DNA of 64,000 nt, from positions 62,001 to 126,000 of the forward strand of contig NZ_CP076039.1 of NCBI RefSeq assembly GCF_014529625.1, in the 5' to 3' direction. Source of the DNA: Candidatus Pelagisphaera phototrophica (GTDB lineage: Bacteria > Verrucomicrobiota > Verrucomicrobiia > Opitutales > Opitutaceae). The first letter of the stretch is position 1. Every line of letters begins with the position of its first letter. The translations under genes and the position numbers were made by a program. The notes below the pieces were generated by a model. That model was not told the origin of the DNA. It searched no databases and saw only the letters and a program-made list of their open reading frames with translations. Positions 46,697 through 55,470 of the stretch are shown one piece after another.

Positions 46697-48651
46697 TTCA
46701 GCTCCGCAACCTGAAGCTCCAGTACGGTGAGCGCTTCATCTTTCGAGATGCTACCGCCTCTATTGGCAACAAGGATCGAATCGGACTCGTCGGCTCCAAT
46801 GGAGCAGGAAAAACCACGTTATTGAAAATTCTCGCCGATCAAGAGGAACTCGACGGTGGATTTGTCGACAAGGCAAACTACGTTACCATTGGCTACCTGC
46901 CCCAAGACGGGATAATTGCAGCAGATAGGTTCTTATACGAGGAAGCCGAATCAGCCTTCGAGAATATCTTAACGCTAACCTCTAAGATCGACGAAGCCAA
47001 CACACTACTACATTCCTTAAATACAGACTCCAAGGATTACCACGAAATACTCGAGCTCATTGGGACATGGGAGCGGGAATTGGAAAACCACGATGTGGAA
47101 AAACTCCCCTACCGTATTGAATCCGTTTTGCACGGTCTCGGATTCGAACAGTCCGATATGAAAAAGCAGACCAGCGAATTCAGCGGCGGCTGGCAAATGC
47201 GAATCGCTATCGCGAAGCTCCTCCTTGCCTCCCCTTCCCTGCTTCTTCTGGATGAACCGACCAATCACCTGGACATCATTTCCCAGCGCTGGTTTGAAAA
47301 CTACCTCAAACGTTACGAAGGGGCTATTCTTATGGTCTCCCATGACCGTGCCTTTTTAGACGAGCTTTGTAAGCAGACCTTTGAACTTACCCAAGGAAAT
47401 CTGAATGTCTACCAAGGTGGTTACTCCTATTTTGAGGAACAGAGCAAAATCAGGAAAGACCAGTTGATTCGCTCGTTCAAGAATCAGCAAAAGGAGATCG
47501 AGCGAACCGAGAAATTCATAGACCGATTTCGCTACAAAGCATCCAAAGCCAGCCAAGTCCAAAGCCGTATCAAGGCTCTGGATAAGGTCGAGCGAATTGA
47601 GATCGAGACTGAAGAGAACTCGATTGCCTTTTCCTTTCCCCCAGCTCCCCGAAGTGGGCAAACGATCATGGAACTCGAAAATCTATGCAAGTCCTACGGC
47701 GACTTGAAAGTGATCCAGAATGCGACCATTCGAATTGAAAGGGGCGATCGGCTTGCAGTGGTTGGAGCAAATGGAGCCGGGAAGTCTACCTTGGCAAAGG
47801 TCATTGCCGCGGTCGAACCATTTCAAAGTGGTATCCGTACGCTAGGGCACAATACGATAATTTCCTACTTCGCTCAGCACCAAGCCGACGAACTGGAACC
47901 CAGCTATACCGTCCTCGAAACACTCGAAAGAACAAATTCCGGCCAAAACACCACTCAGCTACGTTCCGCCCTCGGGGCCTTTCTCTTTCATGGTGACGAC
48001 GTATTCAAAAAAACAAGCGTACTTTCGGGCGGTGAACGAAATCGTCTCGCCCTAGCAAAGATTCTTACCCAACAAGCCAATTTCCTAATCCTCGACGAAC
48101 CAACAAATCACCTCGATATGCGTTCGCAAGAGGCATTGCAGAGAGCGCTCGAGAATTACGAAGGAGCCTTTATTATTGTATCGCACAACCGCGCTTTTGT
48201 GGATCGCATCGTAAACAAAACGCTCGAAGTTCGTAAGGATGGCCTTTCTCTGTTTCCTGGTAACGTATCCGATTACCTAAGACATCTAGAAAAATTGGAT
48301 AATGACAGCCAGCCAAAAGCCAACATCGCCAGTTCCCAATCATCGAAAAGCGTTTCGAAAATTTCCCCGAAAGAAAGGCGCCAGAAAAGGGCGGTATTGG
48401 TTACTGTATTGAGTCCATTAAAAAAGAGGGGTTCAGAGCTCGAGGAGCTAATCTCCCAGCTCGAAACTAGCCAGGAGTTGCTGGAATCCAAGATGGCCGA
48501 TCCTGCTTTTTTCAAGACGGGCGACGCCAGAGAGGCTATGGCTGCTCACGAGCGGGATCGAATTGCTCTGGAGAAGAACTATGAAGAGTGGAGTAGACTC
48601 TCAGATCGGATCGCGGCCAAAGAGCAAGAACTTGACGAATTCTCTGGATAA
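46693..48651 (+). CDS. ABC-F family ATPase (Uup/YdiF-like)
   Basis: 652 residues from the ATG that overlaps the sufU stop codon. Two ABC domains are present: GLVGSNGAGKTTLLKILAD, FSGGWQMRIAIAKLLL and LLLLDEPTNHLDIIS in the first; AVVGANGAGKSTLAKVIAA, LSGGERNRLALAK and LILDEPTNHLD in the second. The ABC-F linker lies between them. There is no transmembrane domain. The C-terminus is a coiled coil. ABC-F proteins act on the ribosome to relieve stalling. Coupling to sufU is unusual. Confidence 0.95.
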   Translation: MIQLRNLKLQYGERFIFRDATASIGNKDRIGLVGSNGAGKTTLLKILADQEELDGGFVDKANYVTIGYLPQDGIIAADRFLYEEAESAFENILTLTSKIDEANTLLHSLNTDSKDYHEILELIGTWERELENHDVEKLPYRIESVLHGLGFEQSDMKKQTSEFSGGWQMRIAIAKLLLASPSLLLLDEPTNHLDIISQRWFENYLKRYEGAILMVSHDRAFLDELCKQTFELTQGNLNVYQGGYSYFEEQSKIRKDQLIRSFKNQQKEIERTEKFIDRFRYKASKASQVQSRIKALDKVERIEIETEENSIAFSFPPAPRSGQTIMELENLCKSYGDLKVIQNATIRIERGDRLAVVGANGAGKSTLAKVIAAVEPFQSGIRTLGHNTIISYFAQHQADELEPSYTVLETLERTNSGQNTTQLRSALGAFLFHGDDVFKKTSVLSGGERNRLALAKILTQQANFLILDEPTNHLDMRSQEALQRALENYEGAFIIVSHNRAFVDRIVNKTLEVRKDGLSLFPGNVSDYLRHLEKLDNDSQPKANIASSQSSKSVSKISPKERRQKRAVLVTVLSPLKKRGSELEELISQLETSQELLESKMADPAFFKTGDAREAMAAHERDRIALEKNYEEWSRLSDRIAAKEQELDEFSG

Positions 48652-48693
48652 AAGTGCCTCTCAAGATCCACTTACCGCGGGACAGGCATAGCC

Positions 48694-49365
48694 CTAAAAC
48701 AATTCTCTCTGCTTAATCTTTTGCCGCTTGGCCCGGCTTCCTTGGCTGCGGCCAATGACCTCAGAAAGCAAAAGACGGTGTTTGCTAAACTCCTTGCAGT
48801 AGTAGATCAGCAAAAGAGCAGAAGCAATCGCGTCATAGAGAGCACAATGATAATTCTGCCTACCCACGGGGCAATGTATAGAACTTAGATCGTCAAGTCC
48901 TGGCTGCAGATGGTAGCGGCGTACCAAATCCGCCAATTTTAGGGAGTCCTCGGCCCTTCTCATGTTACGATACAAGGTACCCGTATCCAGCCAAGGGCCC
49001 CAGCTTACGATTGATTTTCCGTCATCCAGCCAACTCGGGGACTTCCTAGGATAAGGGAATACAGATTTGAGCATGGTATTTTCCGCCGAGGCGAAATGCG
49101 CCGCTAGAGGTCCCGACTCTCTAATCGATGCGAATCGCTCCCATTCTTCCTCGAAGGGCATTTCCAATGAGGCTTCAGCAGTCGTGATTTTGTGAATCGA
49201 CCATTCATTTTTTGGGATCGGGGCTTTAGGCTGACAAAATCGTGTCGCTACCGATTCGATTGAGCTCCCTTTGATCGTGACTATTCCATACTCTACAATT
49301 CCGCATTGTAGTCCACCTTCAAAATCGATCACGTGGATCGGGGCTTCGTCCCAGTAGAGTTCCAT
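48694..49365 (-). CDS. DEDDh-type 3'-5' exonuclease (DnaQ-like)
   Basis: 223 residues. The DnaQ-fold acidic motifs are visible: ExoI HVIDFEGGLQCGIVEYG, ExoII AAHFASAENTML (with the aspartate replaced by Ala/His/Ser/Glu, so partly unlike the canonical NaxFD) and ExoIII YHCALYDAIASA, with His-x5-type spacing. The tail is basic (RAKRQKIKQRE). A degradative or proofreading role is possible. The non-canonical second motif leaves some doubt about activity. Divergent from the IMPase-like gene, 61 bp apart. Confidence 0.75.
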   Translation of the reverse strand: MELYWDEAPIHVIDFEGGLQCGIVEYGIVTIKGSSIESVATRFCQPKAPIPKNEWSIHKITTAEASLEMPFEEEWERFASIRESGPLAAHFASAENTMLKSVFPYPRKSPSWLDDGKSIVSWGPWLDTGTLYRNMRRAEDSLKLADLVRRYHLQPGLDDLSSIHCPVGRQNYHCALYDAIASALLLIYYCKEFSKHRLLLSEVIGRSQGSRAKRQKIKQRELF

Positions 49366-49426
49366 CTCGTTATGTAAAAAGCTTTATCCCCGCAGTCCTT
49401 CCGCGCAATCTAAGACTTCCGATCCT

Positions 49427-50191
49427 ATGAATTTTGACGAATTTGACGAGTTTACGCGAAAGCTCTGCCTAGAAACGCAGAAGACTATACTCTCCTTCTA
49501 CGAGAATCCCGATATGGTGGTCGAAACGAAAAGCGATCGGTCACCCGTGACCTTTGCCGACAAAGAAACAGAGCGAGAAATCCGTGAAGCCATCCAGGTG
49601 TTGTATCCGGAACACGGGATCAAGGGCGAGGAATATGAAGACTTAAACCCAAACGCAGCCTTTACCTGGATCATAGATCCCATCGACGGAACCAAGACTT
49701 TTACCGCTGGCTGCCCGCTATACGGAACGATGATAGCTTTACTTTTGGAGGGTGAGCCCATCTTTGGCTGTATCAATTTCCCCGCCCTGGGAAAGCGGAT
49801 CAGCAGTGATGGTCATTCCACATTCGTCAATGGCGATCTCGTAAGGGCGAAGGCGGACAAGCCACTCGATGAGGCCTTACTCCTGACTACGGACTATTTC
49901 GAAGTTGCCAAGCGCCAGAATGGCCGGGCGTTCGAAAAGCTCGTCTCCAAAACTAAAATGACTCGCACATGGGGCGATTGCTACGGCTACTACCTATTGG
50001 CCACCGGAAACGCAGACATCATGATTGATCCGATAGCGAATCCGTGGGATGTTATGGCTCTTGTTCCTATAATTCGCGGTTCAGGAGCCACCATCACCGA
50101 CTGGTTCGGCAATAACCCCGCCCAAGGCAACTCCATCGTCGCTGCCAACACAGATCTGCACAGCAAAGTTGTCGCAATATTAAATTCCTAG
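49427..50191 (+). CDS. Inositol-monophosphatase-family phosphatase (HisN-like)
   Basis: 254 residues of the magnesium-dependent IMPase fold: metal-ligand Glu in IKGEEYEDLNP, DPIDGTKTFTAGCPLYG, and Asp in the C-terminal WDVMALVPIIRGSGATITD. The Thr-Phe spacing after DPIDGT resembles histidinol-phosphate phosphatases. Substrate could be histidinol phosphate, inositol phosphate or PAP. No his genes are near, so the specific role stays open. The small lipoprotein gene follows. Confidence 0.88.
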   Translation: MNFDEFDEFTRKLCLETQKTILSFYENPDMVVETKSDRSPVTFADKETEREIREAIQVLYPEHGIKGEEYEDLNPNAAFTWIIDPIDGTKTFTAGCPLYGTMIALLLEGEPIFGCINFPALGKRISSDGHSTFVNGDLVRAKADKPLDEALLLTTDYFEVAKRQNGRAFEKLVSKTKMTRTWGDCYGYYLLATGNADIMIDPIANPWDVMALVPIIRGSGATITDWFGNNPAQGNSIVAANTDLHSKVVAILNS

Positions 50192-50233
50192 CTCCTTTTA
50201 GTCCTCTCTTTGCATAGCCAGATATTGCATACA

Positions 50234-50653
50234 ATGAACATTCGAATCTCTCTAATCACTATTTCTTTATTTTTGTCCGCTTGCGGTGGGCAACAGGCAG
50301 ACATTCACTCCATGGACCGCGAAACAAAGGACTACGAATCCGCTCTGATTGAAAATATGGATCAAGCAGAATTGATGCAGCATCTTAAGCTTTTAGCGTC
50401 GGAAATGAATCTCGCTACGAAAAATGGACTCTACGTGGAAATGCACCATATTGAGATCGCTCTTACCAAGGCGTTCAATGCTCTTGAGGCAATAGCCCCT
50501 GCTACCGCCAAATCAAATTTGGATACACTCAAAGTCGTTGCGGTGAAAATCCACGGGGCAGGTCACGACCAAAATAAGTCCATGGCGGGCACTCTCAATA
50601 AGACTCTGCAGGATCAACTCGAGAGGCTACAGAAGAATCTGAACGCAAATTAG
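50234..50653 (+). CDS. Hypothetical lipoprotein
   Basis: 139 residues from the ATG at 50234, which begins a lipoprotein signal ending in LFLSACGG (Cys at about residue 18). The mature part is helical and charged, with no recognised domain. It would be anchored in the outer or inner membrane. It lies 42 bp after the IMPase-like gene. Nothing in the neighbours suggests its function. Confidence 0.7.
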   Translation: MNIRISLITISLFLSACGGQQADIHSMDRETKDYESALIENMDQAELMQHLKLLASEMNLATKNGLYVEMHHIEIALTKAFNALEAIAPATAKSNLDTLKVVAVKIHGAGHDQNKSMAGTLNKTLQDQLERLQKNLNAN

Positions 50654-50704
50654 CGCGATCCCTCTGCACTGCAGCAAATAATTTTCGTCCTAAAACAAGG
50701 ATCC

Positions 50705-51216
50705 ATGAGCATTGTTGGCATAAGGCCCGGGAGGGTTGAAGATGTGCCGCGTCTGACAGAGATATATAACTATTATGTCGAAGAGACCGCAATAAGCTTC
50801 GACTTGTAAAAGCACTGTGCTGCTGATCGTGTCACGTCCTGGTTTTCGAAGTACTCATCAACCGGCATTTACAGAATATTCGTTGCCGAGCTAGATGGAC
50901 TCGTTGTTGGATATTGTGCAAGCAGCCAATTTAGAGTAAAAGCTGCCTACGCCACGTCAGTCGAAACGAGCGTTTATTTGGACAAGGAATACTTCGGAAG
51001 AGGAATTGGATCGAAGCCCTATAATGCCCTCTTCGCCTCCCTCATCGAGACAAGCGCTCAACGTGCCTATGGGGTGTTAAGTTGCCGAACACAGGATCAG
51101 TCGCCTTACACAAAAATTCTGGTTTTAGGGAAGTTGGAATATACAGGGAAGTCGGGTTCAAACTTGGCAGATACCACGATGCTTGCTGCTTTGAAAAAGA
51201 AATCGGCTCCTACTAG
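50705..51216 (+). pseudogene. Broken GNAT acetyltransferase (YncA/Pat-like)
   Basis: The frame from 50705 begins like YncA-type N-acetyltransferases (IRPGRVEDVPRLTEIYNYY) but stops at TAA 50807-50809, right after the conserved SFDL. The same frame resumes with GLVVGYCASSQFRVKAAYA and SVYLDKEYFGRGIGSKP, the acetyl-CoA loop. Near 51085 the homology jumps to another frame (LPNTGSVALHKNSGFREVGI, then EVGFKLGRYHDACCFEKE), ending at TAG 51214-51216. One nonsense codon and one frameshift mark it as inactivated. It is convergent with rny. Confidence 0.85.
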
Positions 51217-51244
51217 AGAGCCTGGGGCGTCACCAATCCAGTCT

Positions 51245-52777
51245 TTACTTAGCGGTATCTGTAAAGCGCTGTTCACGAATGATAGTAACGCGAATCGTAC
51301 TAGGGTACTCCAGTTCGTCCTCAATGCGCTGGCGCATTTCCCGGGACAAGCTCTTTGCTTCCAGATCAGAGATAGATTCGGGATCCACCACCACTCTAAC
51401 CTCCCGACCGGCCTGGATAGCATAGGCCGACTTTACACCCGGAAACGTGTGAGCTAAGTTTTCGAGAGTTTTTAAACGATCAATATACGCAGCGATGGAC
51501 TCCGCCCTCGCGCCAGGCCTGACCGCAGAGATTGTGTCCGCCAAAATGACCACTCCGGCATAAAGCGATTCAGCTGGAACTTCCTCGTGATGAGCAGCGA
51601 TCGCATTGACCACCACATCGTTTTCTCCCCTGGCTTTGACGAAATCCGCTCCGACTGCCGCATGGCTTCCCTCGTATTCGCCGTCGATGGCCTTGCCCAA
51701 GTCATGGAGCAAACCAGCTCGCTTAGCGACATTTGGATCCAGTCCTAATTCCGATGCGATTATCGAGCATAGCAGTCCAACCTCAACAGAATGCTCAAGC
51801 ACGTTTTGCGAGTATGAAGTCCGAAATTTTAGTTTCCCCAGCAGGGTTATGATTTCCGGATGCAATCGGGATATCTTAAGCTGGCTGATTGCGGCGTCGC
51901 CAGCATTCTCAACGATCTTGTCTACATCCGAACGAGATTCGATCACGAACTCCTCAATGGTTGCCGGATGAATTCTCCCGTCCCTAACGAGACGTTCCAA
52001 AGCGTTTTTCGCAATTTCCCGTCTTACCGGATCAAATGATGAGATAAGCACCATTCGAGGCGACTCGTCGATTAGCAAAGTGGTCCCAGTTGCGGTTTCG
52101 AAGCATTTGATGTTGCGACCTTCTCGGCCAATGATGCGACCTTTCATGTCGTCATTGGGCAATTGAACGACTGTGGCGCTAATTTCACTGTTTGGCTTGC
52201 TTGCGATACGTTGCATGGTCGCTAGCAGCGTCCGATTCGCCTGTCTGGTAAGATCTGTCTCCGAACGTTCGAGAATGTCTTTTCGTATCCGAAGGAGTTC
52301 ATCGTTGCACTCAACTTTAACCTGTTGCTGCAGCTCTCGCTTGATCTCCTCAACATCCATAGAAGCCAAGTTGGCCATTGTGTGACGGACATTTGCGGAC
52401 ATTTCTTCAAAGCTACGCTTACTCGCCTTAACCTCTTCGAGACCGTCTTCTATGTTCTTTTCTCTCAGCCTTAACTCATGATCAAGGGCCGCTAAGCTTT
52501 CTTCATGGGAGCGGATTTCATTTAGCTTCACCTCAATCTCCATCTCCATTTGTTTGGCTTCACGTTCGAGATCACTGCGTTTCTCATCCATATCGAGTTG
52601 CAGTCTTGATTGCATTTCCTTTCCGGAAACTTCAGCTTCTCTCTTTGCCAATTCAACGATGGATTCGGCATCCGCTTTCGCTCGATTTCGAGCGTGTCGC
52701 GTAACGAGCCGGGTAAAGCTGTAAGCAACCACAAACCCGCCAACAAGAGCAAGAATCACTGAAGAGGTTACATCCAT
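51245..52777 (-). CDS. rny: Ribonuclease Y
   Basis: 510 residues: N-terminal membrane helix (about 5-26), a long coiled coil, a KH domain (GRIIGREGRNIKCFETATG), an HD domain (AGLLHDLGKAID, with His-Asp) and a C-terminal conserved tail. It is a membrane-bound endonuclease starting mRNA decay. Full length and canonical. The start codon at 52775-52777 has no Shine-Dalgarno sequence. A terminator-like hairpin lies immediately before it (see entry). Confidence 0.97.
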   Translation of the reverse strand: MDVTSSVILALVGGFVVAYSFTRLVTRHARNRAKADAESIVELAKREAEVSGKEMQSRLQLDMDEKRSDLEREAKQMEMEIEVKLNEIRSHEESLAALDHELRLREKNIEDGLEEVKASKRSFEEMSANVRHTMANLASMDVEEIKRELQQQVKVECNDELLRIRKDILERSETDLTRQANRTLLATMQRIASKPNSEISATVVQLPNDDMKGRIIGREGRNIKCFETATGTTLLIDESPRMVLISSFDPVRREIAKNALERLVRDGRIHPATIEEFVIESRSDVDKIVENAGDAAISQLKISRLHPEIITLLGKLKFRTSYSQNVLEHSVEVGLLCSIIASELGLDPNVAKRAGLLHDLGKAIDGEYEGSHAAVGADFVKARGENDVVVNAIAAHHEEVPAESLYAGVVILADTISAVRPGARAESIAAYIDRLKTLENLAHTFPGVKSAYAIQAGREVRVVVDPESISDLEAKSLSREMRQRIEDELEYPSTIRVTIIREQRFTDTAK

Positions 52778-53175
52778 ATCAATAAAAAAAGCGAAATCCC
52801 GACGGCTGGGTTTTCGCGACTATCTTGACGAAAGCAAATGCCCACAAAAAATCAACGATTGAATTCAATTCGAATCTTAAGCGATTGATAGCGTGGTCTT
52901 AAGGAGTTTTCAACTCACTTGAACCTGGCGACAAAAACAAGATATAGTGGTCTATTATCCAACTTTTTAATTCCTAGTCGATTCCCAGTTCCCCCAATCG
53001 ACTCTCAGACATCACAAAATCGAAATCGACTGAGCTATATTCACACCCACCCTAGAGTAAACTGCCTATATGCATTCACATTATTACGAGAAGCCTTCAG
53101 GAACCGAGTAGATTCTATTACCCAATCTGATCCACACCGCTTAAAGCTCTTGATATTCGGGCGTTTAACAGAGGC
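52778..53175. other. Intergenic region between divergent rny and HDOD genes
   Basis: 398 bp. It contains the hairpin at 52783-52817 and nothing else convincing; a minus-strand small RNA ending at this hairpin is possible. Confidence 0.5.
52783..52817 (-). terminator. Terminator-like hairpin in front of the rny start codon
   Basis: On the minus strand: GCGAAAACCC, 7-nt loop, GGGATTTCGC (one T-T mismatch in the stem), then seven T, ending 7 nt before the rny ATG. No minus-strand gene ends just upstream. It may be a leader attenuator or the 3' end of an unannotated small RNA. Confidence 0.65.
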
Positions 53176-54018
53176 ATGGAACGAATCAATGCAACCGTCG
53201 ACCGACTTCAAAACCGGTTCGAGACGCTGACTCCCGCCCCCAGAATTTCAAACAGCCTTAAATCCCTCGTAAGGGGAGGAAATATAAACCCTGACGAAAT
53301 CATCGCTCTCATCCGACTAGAGCCCCTATTGGCTACGCGGATATTGCGAGAAGCCAATCAAGCTCCCAATTCAAAGGAAAAAGGTTATTCAAGCATAGAA
53401 CAGGCCGCGACTGCCGTCGGATTCGAGCGAATGTATGATCTGCTAGGCATATATGCCTACCAGTATTGCGACGAGGTCGAAACCGCCTCTACTTACAGCC
53501 CTGAATCATGGAAACGTGCCATAACTTGCGCGGTCTGTATGGAAAGCCTCGCAGCCAAACACAAACTGGATCCGCATGAGGCGTATTCGATTGGGCTGCT
53601 ACACTCGCTGGCGAACGCTATAAGCGAGGCTCATGAAGAAGAACTTGACCGACAATTGACCGACCCCTTCGGACACTTGAATTCCCGCTTGAAGAGCTTT
53701 GGAAGCGCCGGTTTGAACTATACGCTCTTCAGATTCTGGGGATTTCCCGACAGCTTTACGGATCCTATTCGCTTTCAGTTTTCTCCTTTAGATTGCATCA
53801 CGACCGGCAAGATGGCCTGCCTGCTAAACCTTTCTAAATGGATCACCGGGGCAATACGCGAAACCAATGAACTTCCCGATCAAGAAAAGGGACCGGATCT
53901 TCTCGTGCTAAACCTCCTCGGCGAAGGAGAGCAAACCTTATGGAATTTAGTCACCGATGTCAGCGACTGCCTGCAACGTGCGGAGGCAATGCTTCATGGG
54001 GACTACAATCTAGTCTAG
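53176..54018 (+). CDS. HDOD-domain protein
   Basis: 280 residues of an HDOD fold, the metal-free relatives of HD domains: IRLEPLLATRILREANQAP, AATAVGFERMYDLLGI and the conserved LLHSLANAI segment. HDOD proteins are linked to signal transduction, often with second-messenger systems, without known catalysis. No other domain is fused. It is divergent from rny; the start ATG at 53176 has AGAGG a few bases upstream. Confidence 0.85.
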   Translation: MERINATVDRLQNRFETLTPAPRISNSLKSLVRGGNINPDEIIALIRLEPLLATRILREANQAPNSKEKGYSSIEQAATAVGFERMYDLLGIYAYQYCDEVETASTYSPESWKRAITCAVCMESLAAKHKLDPHEAYSIGLLHSLANAISEAHEEELDRQLTDPFGHLNSRLKSFGSAGLNYTLFRFWGFPDSFTDPIRFQFSPLDCITTGKMACLLNLSKWITGAIRETNELPDQEKGPDLLVLNLLGEGEQTLWNLVTDVSDCLQRAEAMLHGDYNLV

Positions 54019-54083
54019 AAATCCTTTAGCAGTGCATTGGGGGCCAAAGACAGCAAGCGATGGGGCCTTCCTGGCAGACACCC

Positions 54084-54539
54084 CTATTCCAGGCCAGACT
54101 GATCGAAGTCAATGTCAGGAGTATTAATCAAGAGAGGCAAATCCACCTCCACCATTTTGATTTCCTTGATTATCTCCTCCTTTTCCTCCTTTGGCAGCTC
54201 AATTTTAGGCGGGGTTCTCCAATCAAAACCCTGTTCGTCGAACTGCTTCTGGTAAAGCTCGGCAATTGCGAGGTCGGGATTCGGCGGAGGGACTGCGGGC
54301 AGTTCCGGCTCTAAATCCTCCGCTAATTCGACGGGAAGAAGTACTTCCTCCCTGTCCATTTCGAAAAATTTCAAGGTGATACTCTTCAAATACGGAGCTG
54401 CCATCACCAGAAAGACGCACATAATCAGAGTCGGAATGAGAGTTAATAGCATACCTGGGCCCATCGGCTTGTCGATCTTGCTTCTCCAAATCTCCCGCTT
54501 GCTCTCTAGACCCCCTGGTTTTCTTGGTTGAAACTTCAT
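54084..54539 (-). CDS. Hypothetical single-TM protein
   Basis: 151 residues: a short basic N-terminus, one transmembrane helix (about 29-47, MLLTLIPTLIMCVFLVMAA), then a Pro/Glu-rich extracytoplasmic domain (LPAVPPPNPDLAIAELYQKQ, then IKEIKMVEVDLP). No family is recognised. The topology resembles TonB-like or pilus-accessory proteins with proline-rich stretches, but there is no motif to prove it. Confidence 0.6.
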   Translation of the reverse strand: MKFQPRKPGGLESKREIWRSKIDKPMGPGMLLTLIPTLIMCVFLVMAAPYLKSITLKFFEMDREEVLLPVELAEDLEPELPAVPPPNPDLAIAELYQKQFDEQGFDWRTPPKIELPKEEKEEIIKEIKMVEVDLPLLINTPDIDFDQSGLE

Positions 54540-54689
54540 CGTGCTTTAGATTGACCGCCAAATGTGGAACCCTGTTCGCTAATCATTTGCGAGATTAGAG
54601 CATTCCTTCCTGGATTTCGCAAGCCTCGGATCATCTCCTCAAACTAACGTGACAACGTTTGAAACCTGGTAAGACTCCATAAATCACGG

Positions 54690-54899
54690 TTGAAAGATTA
54701 CATTCCAAAGGTTCTTGGGATCAGGCACCCAATCAAGACCAGGGTCCACCACTTGCGATTCCGCGCTAAAAATCCTGAAAAAAACGTCCTTACTCAAGAC
54801 GGGATTACGAGTGGGCAGAAATGGATTGCATTCGAAGGGGTTGATCGTACGGCTCTACTGAATCGTCTCGGTTATCAAGCGGAGCCAAAACATGGCTAA
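54690..54899 (+). CDS. Hypothetical small basic protein, possibly coupled to the SET gene
   Basis: A 69-residue frame with a TTG start, as no ATG is in frame. Basic (HHLRFRAKNPEK) with a C-terminal RLGYQAEPKHG. No recognised family. It overlaps the SET gene start by 8 nt, and the SET gene's GGAG site lies inside it. Codon use looks coding. It may be a real small gene coupled to the SET protein, or a chance frame. Confidence 0.35.
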   Translation: MKDYIPKVLGIRHPIKTRVHHLRFRAKNPEKNVLTQDGITSGQKWIAFEGVDRTALLNRLGYQAEPKHG

Positions 54900-55461
54900 A
54901 GATCTCAAAGGCTACAATAAGTCAAAGCAGCGAAAATTTGTCGGCCTCGACAAGAATGGCAACCCACCCGTTTTCCCATACGTCAAGGCACAATACTCTT
55001 CCATACATGGCCATGGTCTTTTCGCGGCAAAGAAAATCCCAAAGAACAAGTACTTCATTCAGTACATCGGAGAGATTATCCGAAAGAAGGAGTCGAAGAA
55101 TCGAGGCATAACGCAATTCGAATCCTCTGTGAATTCAGATGAGGGTTCGGTTTATATATTCGATTTGGACGACAAATACGATCTCGATGGAGGTTTCGAT
55201 TGGAACATTGCTCGCCTAGCCAATCATTCCTGCCGGCCAAATTGTGAATCGCATGATTTGAAAGGCGAAATCTGGCTTATCGCTTTGAGGGATATCAAAA
55301 AAGGCGAGGAACTGACATTCAGTTACGGATACGATTTGGAACACTGGGAAGAACACCCGTGTCTATGCGGTGAACCGAACTGCATCGGCTACATTGTTCG
55401 TAAAGAAGACCGAAAGAAGCTCCGCAAGATACTCAAGAAACGCGAGGAAAACCTGAGCTAA
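54892..55461 (+). CDS. SET-domain protein lysine methyltransferase
   Basis: 189 residues; nearly the whole protein is one SET domain with post-SET. SET motifs: HGHGLFAAKKIPKNKYFIQY at the cofactor start, RLANHSCRPNC (the NHSC motif), and ELTFSYGYD for the catalytic Tyr region. A CLCGEPNC post-SET cysteine set follows. It should transfer methyl from SAM to a Lys on an unknown protein. SET proteins are known in Chlamydiae and other PVC bacteria. GGAG 8 nt before the ATG supports the start. It is 9 nt upstream of the LysM amidase, probably in one operon. Confidence 0.92.
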   Translation: MAKDLKGYNKSKQRKFVGLDKNGNPPVFPYVKAQYSSIHGHGLFAAKKIPKNKYFIQYIGEIIRKKESKNRGITQFESSVNSDEGSVYIFDLDDKYDLDGGFDWNIARLANHSCRPNCESHDLKGEIWLIALRDIKKGEELTFSYGYDLEHWEEHPCLCGEPNCIGYIVRKEDRKKLRKILKKREENLS

Positions 55462-55470
55462 ACACCGCCT

